Origin: Parcubacteria group bacterium
GTDB taxonomy: Bacteria; Patescibacteriota; Minisyncoccia; Moranbacterales; JAKLHP01
Length of the DNA stretch: 9,069 bases
Assembly (NCBI GenBank): GCA_041657845.1
Contig: JBBABD010000030.1
Span: forward strand, 1-9,069
Direction: 5' to 3'
The position numbers and the translations under genes were made by a program. The notes below the pieces were generated by a model. The model was given only the letters and a program-made list of their open reading frames with translations, was not told the DNA's origin and ran no database searches. Below, in pieces: positions 1-6,466 of this stretch (positions are counted from its first letter, which is position 1; the number at the start of each line of letters is the position of its first letter).

Positions 1-168
1 TTGTAACAATTTGGTTTTAATTTTTGTTTTTTAGTTGGCATAGATTAGCGTTAAAATTTAGGGTATAAGTTTTATCGACCGTTTCCTTTATTTTAGCACT
101 AATTTGTGATTTAATTAAAATCAGCTAAATGAGAAATCCAAACTAGCTTTAAAATCGTAAAAACTATT

Positions 169-1059
169 ATGAACAAATTAAAAATAATTTCATATATCTT
201 TATTCTGATTGTCCTGGGCGCTGGCGCCTATTTTTTGCCGTCTTATCTCCAGAACAAACAAGATCTTGTAAGCAAGGTTAAAAATCGAATTCAGGAAATA
301 AGAAATGATACGAAAGAGATAATCCCCGAAGCGAAAATCAGCGCTCCGCTAGAGCAATCAGAATTCGAAAAAACCGCTTCCTACGAAGAAATTGACTGCA
401 AGAATTTTGAAAGCAATATTTTCGCCGAGGAAATGTTCAAAAGAATTAATTCCGATCGAGTCGCCAATGGCAAAAAAGCTTTAAAGTGGAATTCATCTCT
501 TTGCGAATCAGCTGGACTGAAATCCGAGGATATGGATAACAACAATTATTTCGAGCATAATTCTCCAAGCGGAATCACGCCCTGGTATTGGATAAAAAAA
601 GTCGGATATAATTATACTTTTGTCGGAGAAAATCTGGCGCTCAACTATTTTACCGCTAACAGCGCCCACGCGGCCTTGATGAACAGCCCGGGACACCGCG
701 CTAATATTCTAAATGAAAATTTCACCGAAATCGGAATAAACTATGTCCGCGGAAAACTTAACGGTGAGGATGCGTTTTTCGTCGTCCAACATTTCGCTTC
801 CCCGGGTCCGGAAAAACCGCAAATACAATATGTTTGCGAAACCGACAAAGCCAACAAAAATCTCAAAGAACTGAAAAATTCCAAGAATAAAATAGAAAAA
901 TATCTTTCCGACGCGGAAGACAAAAAAGATGAATTCAAAAAATCCGGCTATGATACCAAAGAAATCAATGATTACATTAACGATATGGAAAATAAAGAAA
1001 AAGAAGTGAACGGATATATTAAGGAAATTGAGGATTATTTGAAAAAATGCAAAGGATAA
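169..1059 (+). CDS. Membrane-anchored CAP (SCP/PR-1, YkwD-like) domain protein with C-terminal coiled coil
   Basis: 296 residues. Residues 6-24 form one hydrophobic segment after a Lys-containing start (signal anchor or uncleaved signal peptide), so the rest should lie outside the cytoplasmic membrane. Residues 85-210 carry the CAP fold: INSDR (93-97), YFEH with H130, VGENLA with E154, then NSPGHRANIL with H176 and FTEIGI, and VQHF with H208. These His/Glu residues match the family's cavity residues. Residues about 222-293 are Lys/Glu-rich and predicted coiled coil. Four cysteines (87, 112, 223, 294) would allow disulfides outside the cell. Bacterial CAP proteins are common but their biochemical role is mostly unknown, so no enzymatic activity is claimed. 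The ATG at 169 has no clear Shine-Dalgarno, and no convincing promoter was seen in 1-168. The gene converges on the next one with a 4-base gap. Confidence 0.93.
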   Translation: MNKLKIISYIFILIVLGAGAYFLPSYLQNKQDLVSKVKNRIQEIRNDTKEIIPEAKISAPLEQSEFEKTASYEEIDCKNFESNIFAEEMFKRINSDRVANGKKALKWNSSLCESAGLKSEDMDNNNYFEHNSPSGITPWYWIKKVGYNYTFVGENLALNYFTANSAHAALMNSPGHRANILNENFTEIGINYVRGKLNGEDAFFVVQHFASPGPEKPQIQYVCETDKANKNLKELKNSKNKIEKYLSDAEDKKDEFKKSGYDTKEINDYINDMENKEKEVNGYIKEIEDYLKKCKG

Positions 1060-1063
1060 AAAA

Positions 1064-1591
1064 TTACCTTCTCTTCTCCCTAAACCCAATCTCAATTTTT
1101 GATCCGCCAGCTGGCGGATTATCCTCTTTTATCATAAGCTTGATGTTTTCGAAAATTACTCTGAAACGCTTGTCGTATTTTCTTTCCAAATCATCAATTC
1201 TCTTGTTCAATTCCTTGTTGCTAACAACCATTTCCCTGAGTTTATAAAAAGTCCTGATAATCTGAATATTAACCTGAATAGCTTTTTTGCTATTCAAAAC
1301 ACTGGAAAGCATTGCCACTCCTTGCTCGGTAAAAGCTAAAGGAAGCTTTCGGGTTCCACCCCAACTCGATGTTCCAAATTGGAACATCAAGTTTTGAAAT
1401 TCTCCATTACTGAGTTGAAACATAAAGTCTTCCGGAAAGCGTTCTATATTTCTTTTCACGGCCTTATTTAAATCTCTTGTCATTACTTCGTATAATTGAG
1501 CCAGATCTTTATCCAGCATTACCTTTTTCCCTCGAAGAATATGAATTTTATTCTCTATTACCTCCCGAGGCACCAACATTATTTCCTTCAT
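1064..1591 (-). CDS. ORF6N domain-containing protein (putative DNA-binding)
   Basis: 175 residues. The N-terminal two thirds match the ORF6N domain found in phage and mobile-element proteins related to KilA-N: IENKIHILRGKKVMLDKDLA (about 9-28), then AVKRNIERFPEDFMFQLS, the TSSWGGTRKLPLAFTEQGVAML block and the AIQVNIQIIRTFYKLREM helix. Residues about 120-155 look like a charged coiled coil suited to oligomerisation. The C-terminal linker contains a PPAGG insertion encoded by an 18-base palindrome, followed by the usual IGF-type tail. The start is the ATG at 1591; Met5 (ATG at 1579) is possible because AAGGA lies just before it, while no SD precedes Met1. The gene is alone on its strand, with its own promoter in a palindrome and converging on the CAP gene. 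In other genomes such proteins are linked to phage or mobile DNA; the target is unknown, and self-regulation is only an inference from the palindromes. Confidence 0.93.
   Translation of the reverse strand: MKEIMLVPREVIENKIHILRGKKVMLDKDLAQLYEVMTRDLNKAVKRNIERFPEDFMFQLSNGEFQNLMFQFGTSSWGGTRKLPLAFTEQGVAMLSSVLNSKKAIQVNIQIIRTFYKLREMVVSNKELNKRIDDLERKYDKRFRVIFENIKLMIKEDNPPAGGSKIEIGFREKRR
1102..1119. repeat. Perfect 18-base GC-rich palindrome inside the ORF6N gene
   Basis: The arm ATCCGCCAG is followed immediately by its exact reverse complement. On the coding strand it adds Pro-Pro-Ala-Gly-Gly in frame in the C-terminal linker of the ORF6N protein. Its CGCC...GGCG core resembles the palindromes in the two broken tRNA-Ile copies near 6430 and 6800. 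It could also terminate transcription from the convergent CAP gene, whose stop lies 42 bases upstream, but no clean T-run follows. Confidence 0.85.
1363..1393. repeat. 31-base near-perfect palindrome within ORF6N coding sequence
   Basis: A 21-base core (1368-1388) is a perfect inverted repeat with arm GATGTTCCAA around one central base. Outside one mismatched pair (1367/1389), four more bases on each side (AACT and AGTT) also pair. It encodes part of the NLMFQFGTSSW stretch of the ORF6N domain. It may be an operator for a dimeric DNA-binding protein, an mRNA hairpin, or a recombination site. Confidence 0.85.
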
Positions 1592-1625
1592 TTTATTTTT
1601 GTTTAATAATTAACTTCATCCCTAC

Positions 1626-1661
1626 AGTGATATTATATCACTTAATATTCTCCTTTTGCAA
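1626..1661 (-). promoter_or_regulatory. Promoter of the ORF6N gene with -10 box inside a perfect palindrome
   Basis: Read on the minus strand, a perfect TATAAT (1637-1632) lies 18 bases after TTGCAA (1661-1656, 4 of 6 matches to the -35 consensus). The -10 box is centred in a perfect 17-base inverted repeat (1626-1642, arm AGTGATAT, one central base). A protein bound to this palindrome would block polymerase, which suggests a repressor operator. The ATG follows about 40 bases downstream. Confidence 0.65.
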
Positions 1662-1684
1662 CTGTGGATACTTTTTCACTTGAA

Positions 1685-1699
1685 GTCACAATTTGTGAC
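1685..1699. promoter_or_regulatory. Second palindrome upstream of the ORF6N promoter, candidate operator
   Basis: A perfect 15-base inverted repeat with arm GTCACAA around one central base. It lies about 24 bases upstream of the putative -35 box of the ORF6N gene and next to the terminator of the murL-murD gene. A 9-base piece, AATTTGTGA, recurs at 101-109 upstream of the CAP gene. What binds it is unknown. Confidence 0.5.
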
Positions 1700-1710
1700 C
1701 TAAAAAAATC

Positions 1711-1731
1711 AAAAAACAGCCTTTTGAGCTG
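1711..1731 (-). terminator. Rho-independent terminator of the murL-murD gene
   Basis: On the minus strand, 28 bases after the TAA at 1760, the sequence CAGCT-CAAAA-GGCTG forms a five-pair stem (one G-T pair) followed directly by six T residues and, after a short gap, another T-run. The stem is short, so termination may be partial. Confidence 0.6.
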
Positions 1732-1759
1732 AATTTAATAAATCCACCGAATAATAATT

Positions 1760-4267
1760 TTATTTCCCCAAAATTTTCACGTATTTTTTGAACAAGTCTC
1801 CCTTTTCTTCAAAGTTTTTCCAAAGGCTGTAGCTGGGTGAAGCACAAGAAAGTAAAACTATTTCACCCGCTTTGATATTATTGAAAGCAAACTTGACTGC
1901 TTTTTCCATACTGGAAGTCTTGAGAATATTCAAATCTTTTTCCGACTTGAAAATTATTTTTCCGCTGTCCGGAAAAAGAACAATGTTTTTTATCTTATTT
2001 TTTCTGATTGCCTTTTCCAACTCCGAAAAATCATATCCTCTGTCTTCCCCGCCCAGAAAAATCACTCCGATATTTTTCAAAGATTTGATAGCCGCTATCG
2101 TTGACTCGGGAGTAGTAGAAATGGCATCATCATAGAATTTTATTTCCTTAAATTTACCGACAAATTCTATTCTGTGCGGCAAGGGTTTGAAATTTTTTAT
2201 AGCCTGGTTGATAGTTTTATCGGAAATATTAAAAACTTTCGCAACTGTTACCGCCGCTTTTATATTTTCCAGGTTATGTTCTCCGAGAAGCGGAACATCA
2301 AATTTGTTCAAAGGCAATTTTTGCGCAAAAACAATCTTTTTTGATTTTGTCTCCTTTGCCCAATCAGCCAATAGCTTGTCTTTTGGATTATAAACAAAAA
2401 TGTCATTACTTCTTTGAAAATTAATTATATTCTTCTTGGCCTGATAATATTTTTCCACGCTTCCATGATAATTCATATGTTCCGGGAAAAGATTGGTAAC
2501 CACAGCAATATTGGGAGAATATTTGATATCATCCAATTGATAACTGGAAAGTTCCAAAACAAAAATTTCATCTTTGCCGATTGGCTTTAGCAAAACTTCA
2601 AGCATTGGATTCCCGATATTCCCCAGTAGCCGAACTTTTTTTCCTCCGGCTTTCAATATTTCATATATTAAAGACGCGGTCGTGCTTTTTCCTTTACTTC
2701 CCGTAACTCCGATTATTTTATTCTCAACTTCCGAAAAGAAAATATTGGTAGCGGTAGTATATGGAATATTTATCAATGCTTTATTGATTCCCGGAGTTTT
2801 CACGGCTATATCAAAATTTTCCAGTTTGGTGAGATATTCTGGATCGTTTTTTTGGTCCAATATGGAAACTTTGAGATCCGGATAATTTTTCTTTAAATAT
2901 TTTTCCGTTACCTTTCCTTCTCTCCCATACCCCAAAATCGCCGCATTTTTCATTCCTAGAAATTTGAAATTCTCCGGAGTTAAAGAAAGGTTTGTTCTAA
3001 AAACTTTATTTAGCAATTCTTCATCAACTTTTATTTTTGGCAATAATTTTTTATTAATTGCCGACTGGCTGAATTTTTTCGATGCTAAGAAAAAAGCTAC
3101 TTGGGATTCTTCAAATGTTCCCACGCAATCAAACGGTTTCATTTTTCCCAGGCCTAAAATATCCTCGAAAACAGGCAATAGTTTTTCATTATCATAAAGA
3201 TTTTTTCCGAATATCCCTATCAGTTCTTTTTTGCTTAAAAATGCTGAAAGCATAACAAAAGCAAAAACGCATTTCGGACATTCATTGCACCATAGAGCAT
3301 CCGACTTTTCTTTGAAAATCCTGAAATTTCGGTTGCAGCTGGAGAATATTTTGAAGTAATTTTTATGCCTGGAAAAAAGCTGCGCAATCCGTATCTCAAA
3401 AAAAGGACGAAGAAGTGAAAAATAATTTACGTCGGGAGTAATAAAATTTTCGAGATATTTTTGAAAAAGTTTTTCAAATTCCAACGATTTGCTCCATTGA
3501 TGATTTATCTTCATTCCTTTATACTCAACATTTCCAAAATTACTGCTATGCTCATTTCCAACAATTATATTTTTGTAATCGTAAAAAATGGCTGAAAGCA
3601 CGCCTAAAAAAGCAATGACGGCTGAGATCGGAATATGCCCGTTATAGCTTCCCGGATGCTTTTCAAATATTTTCTTGTCCACAATTCTTTTTATTTCCAA
3701 ACGAGGCACTTTCATTTCCCCGATAACGTCGCTGACAATCTTTGATTTTTCTTGAGTTTCAACAACGAAAGCAGTTATCTCTTTTTTTTGTTTTTTAAGA
3801 AGCTCGCCAACCGCTATTGAATCCTTTCCTCCTCCAATTCCCACTAAAGATTTCCTATTTCTCGCCAAGCTAAACGATGATCTTTTCATTTTTTTATCGA
3901 AAGGAAATCCCGAAAAAATTTCAGGATTAATATTATTGCGATAGAAAAATTCTCCGAGCCCATTCGCATATACGCTGTCCCAAAAATCAGCCTGCTCTTT
4001 CGATATTTTTTTTCTTAGAACTATTTTCGGAGGGCAATAAAGCTTGTAATAGCTTATCCCGAGCATTAAATGCAAATCAGAAAAGATATTTTCTAAAAGT
4101 TCTTTGGGAATTTTTTTCAGATCGGGAATTCTAGGAAGAATTATTTCTTCAGTAAAATTTAGAGAATCGGCATTTTTAAAATCAATCTCATAATTAAAAA
4201 ATATCCGTCTCTTTAGCGGATTGAATTTATATGATGTAAATTTAAATATAGCGGGTTTTGATTGCAT
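1760..4267 (-). CDS. murL-murD: Fused MurL-type glutamate epimerase and MurD-type ligase
   Basis: 835 residues from the ATG at 4267, about twice a normal MurD. Residues 1 to about 430 resemble MurL (UDP-MurNAc-L-Ala-L-Glu epimerase): nucleotide motif GIGGGKDS (143-150), a conserved NEHSSN segment, SSCNR with C311, and WCNECPKC (C327, C330, C333). Residues about 440-835 are a Mur ligase: GYGREG (446-451), P-loop GVTGSKGKST (520-529), SSYQLD (574-579), EHMNYH and K611 in YYQAKK, LPHRIE (696-701), DDAISTTPEST, LGGEDRGYDF and LLSCASPSYS. Some motifs (ISTTPEST rather than the usual MurD NDSKATN, SPSYS) resemble MurD2, which in Xanthomonas adds L-Glu before MurL inverts it. The inferred role is both steps in the cytoplasm: ligation of L-Glu, then ATP-dependent epimerisation to D-Glu, replacing glutamate racemase. 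An in-frame TTG at 4318 would add 17 residues; neither start has a good SD, and the sequence from MQSKPAIFKF fits the domain start. It lies 89 bases behind the deacylase gene, probably in one transcript. Confidence 0.92.
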   Translation of the reverse strand: MQSKPAIFKFTSYKFNPLKRRIFFNYEIDFKNADSLNFTEEIILPRIPDLKKIPKELLENIFSDLHLMLGISYYKLYCPPKIVLRKKISKEQADFWDSVYANGLGEFFYRNNINPEIFSGFPFDKKMKRSSFSLARNRKSLVGIGGGKDSIAVGELLKKQKKEITAFVVETQEKSKIVSDVIGEMKVPRLEIKRIVDKKIFEKHPGSYNGHIPISAVIAFLGVLSAIFYDYKNIIVGNEHSSNFGNVEYKGMKINHQWSKSLEFEKLFQKYLENFITPDVNYFSLLRPFFEIRIAQLFSRHKNYFKIFSSCNRNFRIFKEKSDALWCNECPKCVFAFVMLSAFLSKKELIGIFGKNLYDNEKLLPVFEDILGLGKMKPFDCVGTFEESQVAFFLASKKFSQSAINKKLLPKIKVDEELLNKVFRTNLSLTPENFKFLGMKNAAILGYGREGKVTEKYLKKNYPDLKVSILDQKNDPEYLTKLENFDIAVKTPGINKALINIPYTTATNIFFSEVENKIIGVTGSKGKSTTASLIYEILKAGGKKVRLLGNIGNPMLEVLLKPIGKDEIFVLELSSYQLDDIKYSPNIAVVTNLFPEHMNYHGSVEKYYQAKKNIINFQRSNDIFVYNPKDKLLADWAKETKSKKIVFAQKLPLNKFDVPLLGEHNLENIKAAVTVAKVFNISDKTINQAIKNFKPLPHRIEFVGKFKEIKFYDDAISTTPESTIAAIKSLKNIGVIFLGGEDRGYDFSELEKAIRKNKIKNIVLFPDSGKIIFKSEKDLNILKTSSMEKAVKFAFNNIKAGEIVLLSCASPSYSLWKNFEEKGDLFKKYVKILGK

Positions 4268-4356
4268 AATTAATAAGCTACGAGAAGAAATTCTATCATA
4301 ACCCAAATTGAAATGCAAAGGCTAATTTTAGTTTTAAAATCCTAATGCCAAATTCC

Positions 4357-5943
4357 CTAAAATATTCCTGATTTTCTTTTTATCACCTCTCCTGCTTTGA
4401 TATTTTTATACGCCCCGTTTTCCATCACAATTTCTCCGTTTATAATTACACGCTCTATCCCCTTTGAATACTGGTAGGGATTTTCCGGAGTGGCTAAATC
4501 TTCGATTGTTTCAGGGTTGATAACTATCACATCGGCAAAATTTCCTTCTTTGAGAATCCCTCTTTTCTTGATATTGAATTTTCCTGCCGGCTTTCCGCTC
4601 ATCTTGTAAATTGCCTCTTCCCAGCTCAATATATTTTCCTTTTTTACATACTTGGCCAATATCCTTGGAAAAGATCCGAAATTTCTGGGATGAACTAGCT
4701 CTCCGCTATTTCTGTGATTGATATCATATCCCGATCCATTGGTGGAAATAATCGACAAAGGATTTTTGATTGCTCTAACTATATTATTCTCGCTTAAAAC
4801 TTCCATCATAGTAATTACTCTGCCTTCGCTGGCAATAAGAATATCGACTATTGTTTCTTCTACTGATCTTCCTTGAGCATTAGCAATGTCAACGATTCTT
4901 TTTCGGCTTAAAGTTTTATCGAGGGGAGAAATTGAAACTACTACTTTTGAATAATCATATTCGCTGTCTTTCATTTCTTTCAAGAGTTTTTCTTTGATAA
5001 CCGGATCTTTGAGCCTGTGAATCATTATCCTTTTCCCTCCTTCCGCAATCCAATCAGGAAGCAAAACATACAAAACCGAACCAGTAACAGTGTAGGGGTA
5101 GACATCAAAATTCACATTTATCCCTTCCTTATTTGCCGCTTCAATAAGTTTTAGAGCTTTTTCAAAAAGAGGCCAGCTTTTTTCTCCCATTGCTTTAAGA
5201 TGAGAAATCTGAAGATTTACTCCTGATTCTCTGGCAATATCAATCGCCTCAGTCACAGCCTGAAGCAGTTCCTCCGATTCTCCTCTAATGTGAGTGGCAT
5301 ATACTCCGTCATATTTTTTGACAATCTTGGCCATTTCGACAATTTCATTTTTTGAAGCCAGTTTGGCATGAGTATATATCAAGCCTGTCGAGAATCCAAG
5401 AGATCCATCTTTCAAAGATCTCTCTAGCATTTTCTTCATTGTCTTTAGCCCTCTTTCTGAAAGACTTTCGACTTTGTCCCCCAGTATCCCTCTTCGCAGC
5501 GTTGCGTGTCCCGTAAGCGATGCAAAATTCAAAGATATTTTTCTTTCTTCCAACTCTTCCATAAATTCTTTCATCGAAAGCCAATTTAGATTAACTAGAT
5601 TTATGTTTGCCCATTTTTGAATAGTCTGAATAATATTTTTGTTGGCAAGCGGAGCCAAAGATGAACCGCAATTACCGCCTACTATTGTCGTGATTCCCTG
5701 ATGCAGCAAACTTTGAAGATTGGGATCAAGAAACATTCTCCAATAGGTATCGGAGTGATTGTTAACATCAATAAAGCCAGGAGAAACATATCGCCCCCTA
5801 GCATCGATTAATATTTCTGCTTTTTCATTTTGAAGATTTCCGATTTCCTTAATTTTTTTTTCTTTTATTCCAATATCGCCAGCAAACATTTTTGCTCCCG
5901 TTCCGTCGATTATGGTTCCGTTTTTTATGATAATGTCGTACAT
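4357..5943 (-). CDS. D-aminoacylase / N-acyl-D-amino-acid deacylase family amidohydrolase
   Basis: 528 residues, typical of the family. The N-terminal IIIKNGTIIDGTG and the ISPGFIDV strand are the amidohydrolase beta-sandwich and barrel entry, and the C-terminal GNFADVIVINPETI returns to the sandwich. GGNCG (C92), YATHIRGE (H218) and QISHLKA (H248) correspond to the tight zinc ligands of D-aminoacylase; HPRNFGSFPR (418-427) is also characteristic. Two positions are odd: the usual HxH after PGFID reads N61-N-H63, and the catalytic Asp of the family's SDG motif is N402 in STNGSG. If the alignment holds, the second metal site and the general base are altered. The expected reaction is hydrolysis of N-acyl-D-amino acids (possibly N-acyl-D-Glu), but activity is uncertain. 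The ATG at 5943 is preferred: AGG lies five bases upstream, and the barrel motif starts at once. An in-frame TTG at 5961 would add six residues. It precedes murL-murD. Confidence 0.87.
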   Translation of the reverse strand: MYDIIIKNGTIIDGTGAKMFAGDIGIKEKKIKEIGNLQNEKAEILIDARGRYVSPGFIDVNNHSDTYWRMFLDPNLQSLLHQGITTIVGGNCGSSLAPLANKNIIQTIQKWANINLVNLNWLSMKEFMEELEERKISLNFASLTGHATLRRGILGDKVESLSERGLKTMKKMLERSLKDGSLGFSTGLIYTHAKLASKNEIVEMAKIVKKYDGVYATHIRGESEELLQAVTEAIDIARESGVNLQISHLKAMGEKSWPLFEKALKLIEAANKEGINVNFDVYPYTVTGSVLYVLLPDWIAEGGKRIMIHRLKDPVIKEKLLKEMKDSEYDYSKVVVSISPLDKTLSRKRIVDIANAQGRSVEETIVDILIASEGRVITMMEVLSENNIVRAIKNPLSIISTNGSGYDINHRNSGELVHPRNFGSFPRILAKYVKKENILSWEEAIYKMSGKPAGKFNIKKRGILKEGNFADVIVINPETIEDLATPENPYQYSKGIERVIINGEIVMENGAYKNIKAGEVIKRKSGIF

Positions 5944-5948
5944 ATACC

Positions 5949-5999
5949 TACAAATGTACAAATCAACTACAAATCTACAAATTTTGTATTTTGTTTGTA
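5949..5999. repeat. Cluster of TACAAAT repeats upstream of the deacylase gene
   Basis: TACAAAT occurs four times (5949, 5957, 5968, 5976; steps of 8, 11 and 8) and the inverted TTTGTA twice (5983, 5994). The last direct and first inverted copies form a perfect 13-base palindrome at 5976-5988. The first copy begins 6 bases upstream of the chosen ATG, over the ribosome site. This may be an operator array or an mRNA leader structure; low sequence complexity is the alternative. Confidence 0.6.
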
Positions 6000-6056
6000 T
6001 TTATAATACTTATGTGTCTTAATTTTAAATCTTATGGCATGTTTTAGCAAGTTTAG

Positions 6057-6085
6057 TGGACAAATCAATTTTTCTTAGTTATACT
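6057..6085 (+). promoter_or_regulatory. Promoter of the tRNA-Ala(TGC) / tRNA-Ile cluster
   Basis: TGGACA (6057-6062, 5 of 6 to -35) and TATACT (6080-6085, 5 of 6 to -10) are separated by exactly 17 bases. The tRNA begins 43 bases after the -10 box, leaving a short leader. The same TGGACA with a 17-base spacer precedes the tRNA-Ala(CGC) on the other strand, which supports both calls. Confidence 0.7.
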
Positions 6086-6128
6086 GTTTTCAGTGCTTTT
6101 GGCAGCTTTTTTGTTATTGCGAAAAGTA

Positions 6129-6201
6129 GGGCCGGTAGCTCACCTGGTAGAGCGCCGCATTTGCACTGCGGAGGTAGCGGGTTCAAGTCCTGTCCGGTCC
6201 A
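6129..6201 (+). tRNA. tRNA-Ala (anticodon TGC)
   Basis: A 73-base cloverleaf. Acceptor GGGCCGG pairs with CCGGTCC and includes the G3-U70 pair that marks alanine tRNAs. The D stem is GCTC/GAGC; the anticodon stem CCGCA/TGCGG encloses loop TTTGCAC with anticodon TGC. The T arm has loop TTCAAGT and two G-U pairs in its stem. The discriminator is A; CCA is not encoded, so it must be added after transcription. An ORF starts two bases past the 3' end. Confidence 0.97.
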
Positions 6202-6203
6202 CT

Positions 6204-6389
6204 ATGAAAATTGATAACCTATATAAATTTTTTGATTATATCGGACTAGTAACATTTTCCTATTTGATTTTGGATTCGATGTTGTATATTGTTGATGGAA
6301 TTACTGATTTTAGGGTAATCATAAGATTGCTTATTGGAGTCGGAGGTTTGATTGTTGATGGTTATTTAGTTTTTATTTACAAAAAATAA
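6204..6389 (+). CDS. Small two-helix membrane protein starting next to the tRNA-Ala 3' end
   Basis: 61 residues from the ATG at 6204. Two hydrophobic segments, about residues 12-33 (from YIGLVTFSYLILDSM) and 38-58 (from VIIRLLIGVGGLIV), suggest a small inner-membrane protein with short charged ends and a Lys-Lys tail. I do not recognise a named family. The frame is open further upstream, but that part only translates the tRNA gene; the membrane protein begins at this ATG. Only two bases separate it from the tRNA, so it has no room for its own Shine-Dalgarno. If the shared transcript is cut at the tRNA 3' end, the message would be leaderless. The reading frame contains plausible transmembrane composition throughout and ends in TAA just before a tRNA-Ile fragment. 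Confidence 0.65.
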   Translation: MKIDNLYKFFDYIGLVTFSYLILDSMLYIVDGITDFRVIIRLLIGVGGLIVDGYLVFIYKK

Positions 6390-6393
6390 TTTT

Positions 6394-6449
6394 GGGCTTA
6401 TAGCTCAGTTGGTTAGAGCGCGCTCGCCTCAAGCGAGTAATGACGAGGT
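6394..6449 (+). pseudogene. Broken tRNA-Ile copy (5' part) carrying a palindrome
   Basis: The first 29 bases (acceptor 5' strand, D arm, to GAGCGCG) are identical to the intact tRNA-Ile at 6467, and TAATGACGAGGT at the end also matches. Between these, the seven bases TCACTGA of the intact gene are replaced by a 15-base palindrome, so the anticodon arm cannot form. The variable region, T arm and 3' acceptor strand are missing; 17 AT-rich bases lead to the intact copy. Confidence 0.8.
6423..6437. repeat. Palindrome in place of the anticodon loop in the first tRNA-Ile copy
   Basis: CTCGC and GCGAG arms enclose CTCAA. It sits exactly between GAGCGCG and TAATG, where the intact tRNA has TCACTGA. 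It shares the CTCGCC/GGCGAG character of the element at 6807-6820, with one arm base altered (AAGCGAG instead of AGGCGAG). Confidence 0.7.
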
Positions 6450-6466
6450 TATTTGAAAATAAAGAA

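Noticed and set aside
1..168. Possible promoter for the CAP gene (TTGGCA at 35-40, TATAAG at 64-69)
   Set aside because: The spacing is 23 bases and other pairings are no better; no Shine-Dalgarno was seen, so nothing in this stretch can be called with confidence.
217..228. GGCGC-TG-GCGCC palindrome in the CAP gene
   Set aside because: It is short and encodes ordinary Gly/Ala residues of the membrane segment; chance is sufficient, and the arms differ from the CGCC-type insertions.
709..1095. 128-codon minus-strand ORF opposite the CAP gene
   Set aside because: It is a Phe/Ile-rich mirror of Lys/Glu-rich coiled-coil codons on the real strand; no family features.
1661..1671. DnaA-box-like TATCCACA on the minus strand
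   Set aside because: A single imperfect site with no cluster and no replication genes nearby; not an origin.
2574..2885. Plus-strand ORFs opposite murL-murD (for example 103 codons here)
   Set aside because: The minus strand carries uninterrupted MurL and MurD motifs; these are shadow frames.
6093..6203. N-terminal extension of the 61-residue ORF across tRNA-Ala
   Set aside because: These codons are the tRNA gene and its leader; the tRNA is structurally certain and the protein-like part begins at 6204.
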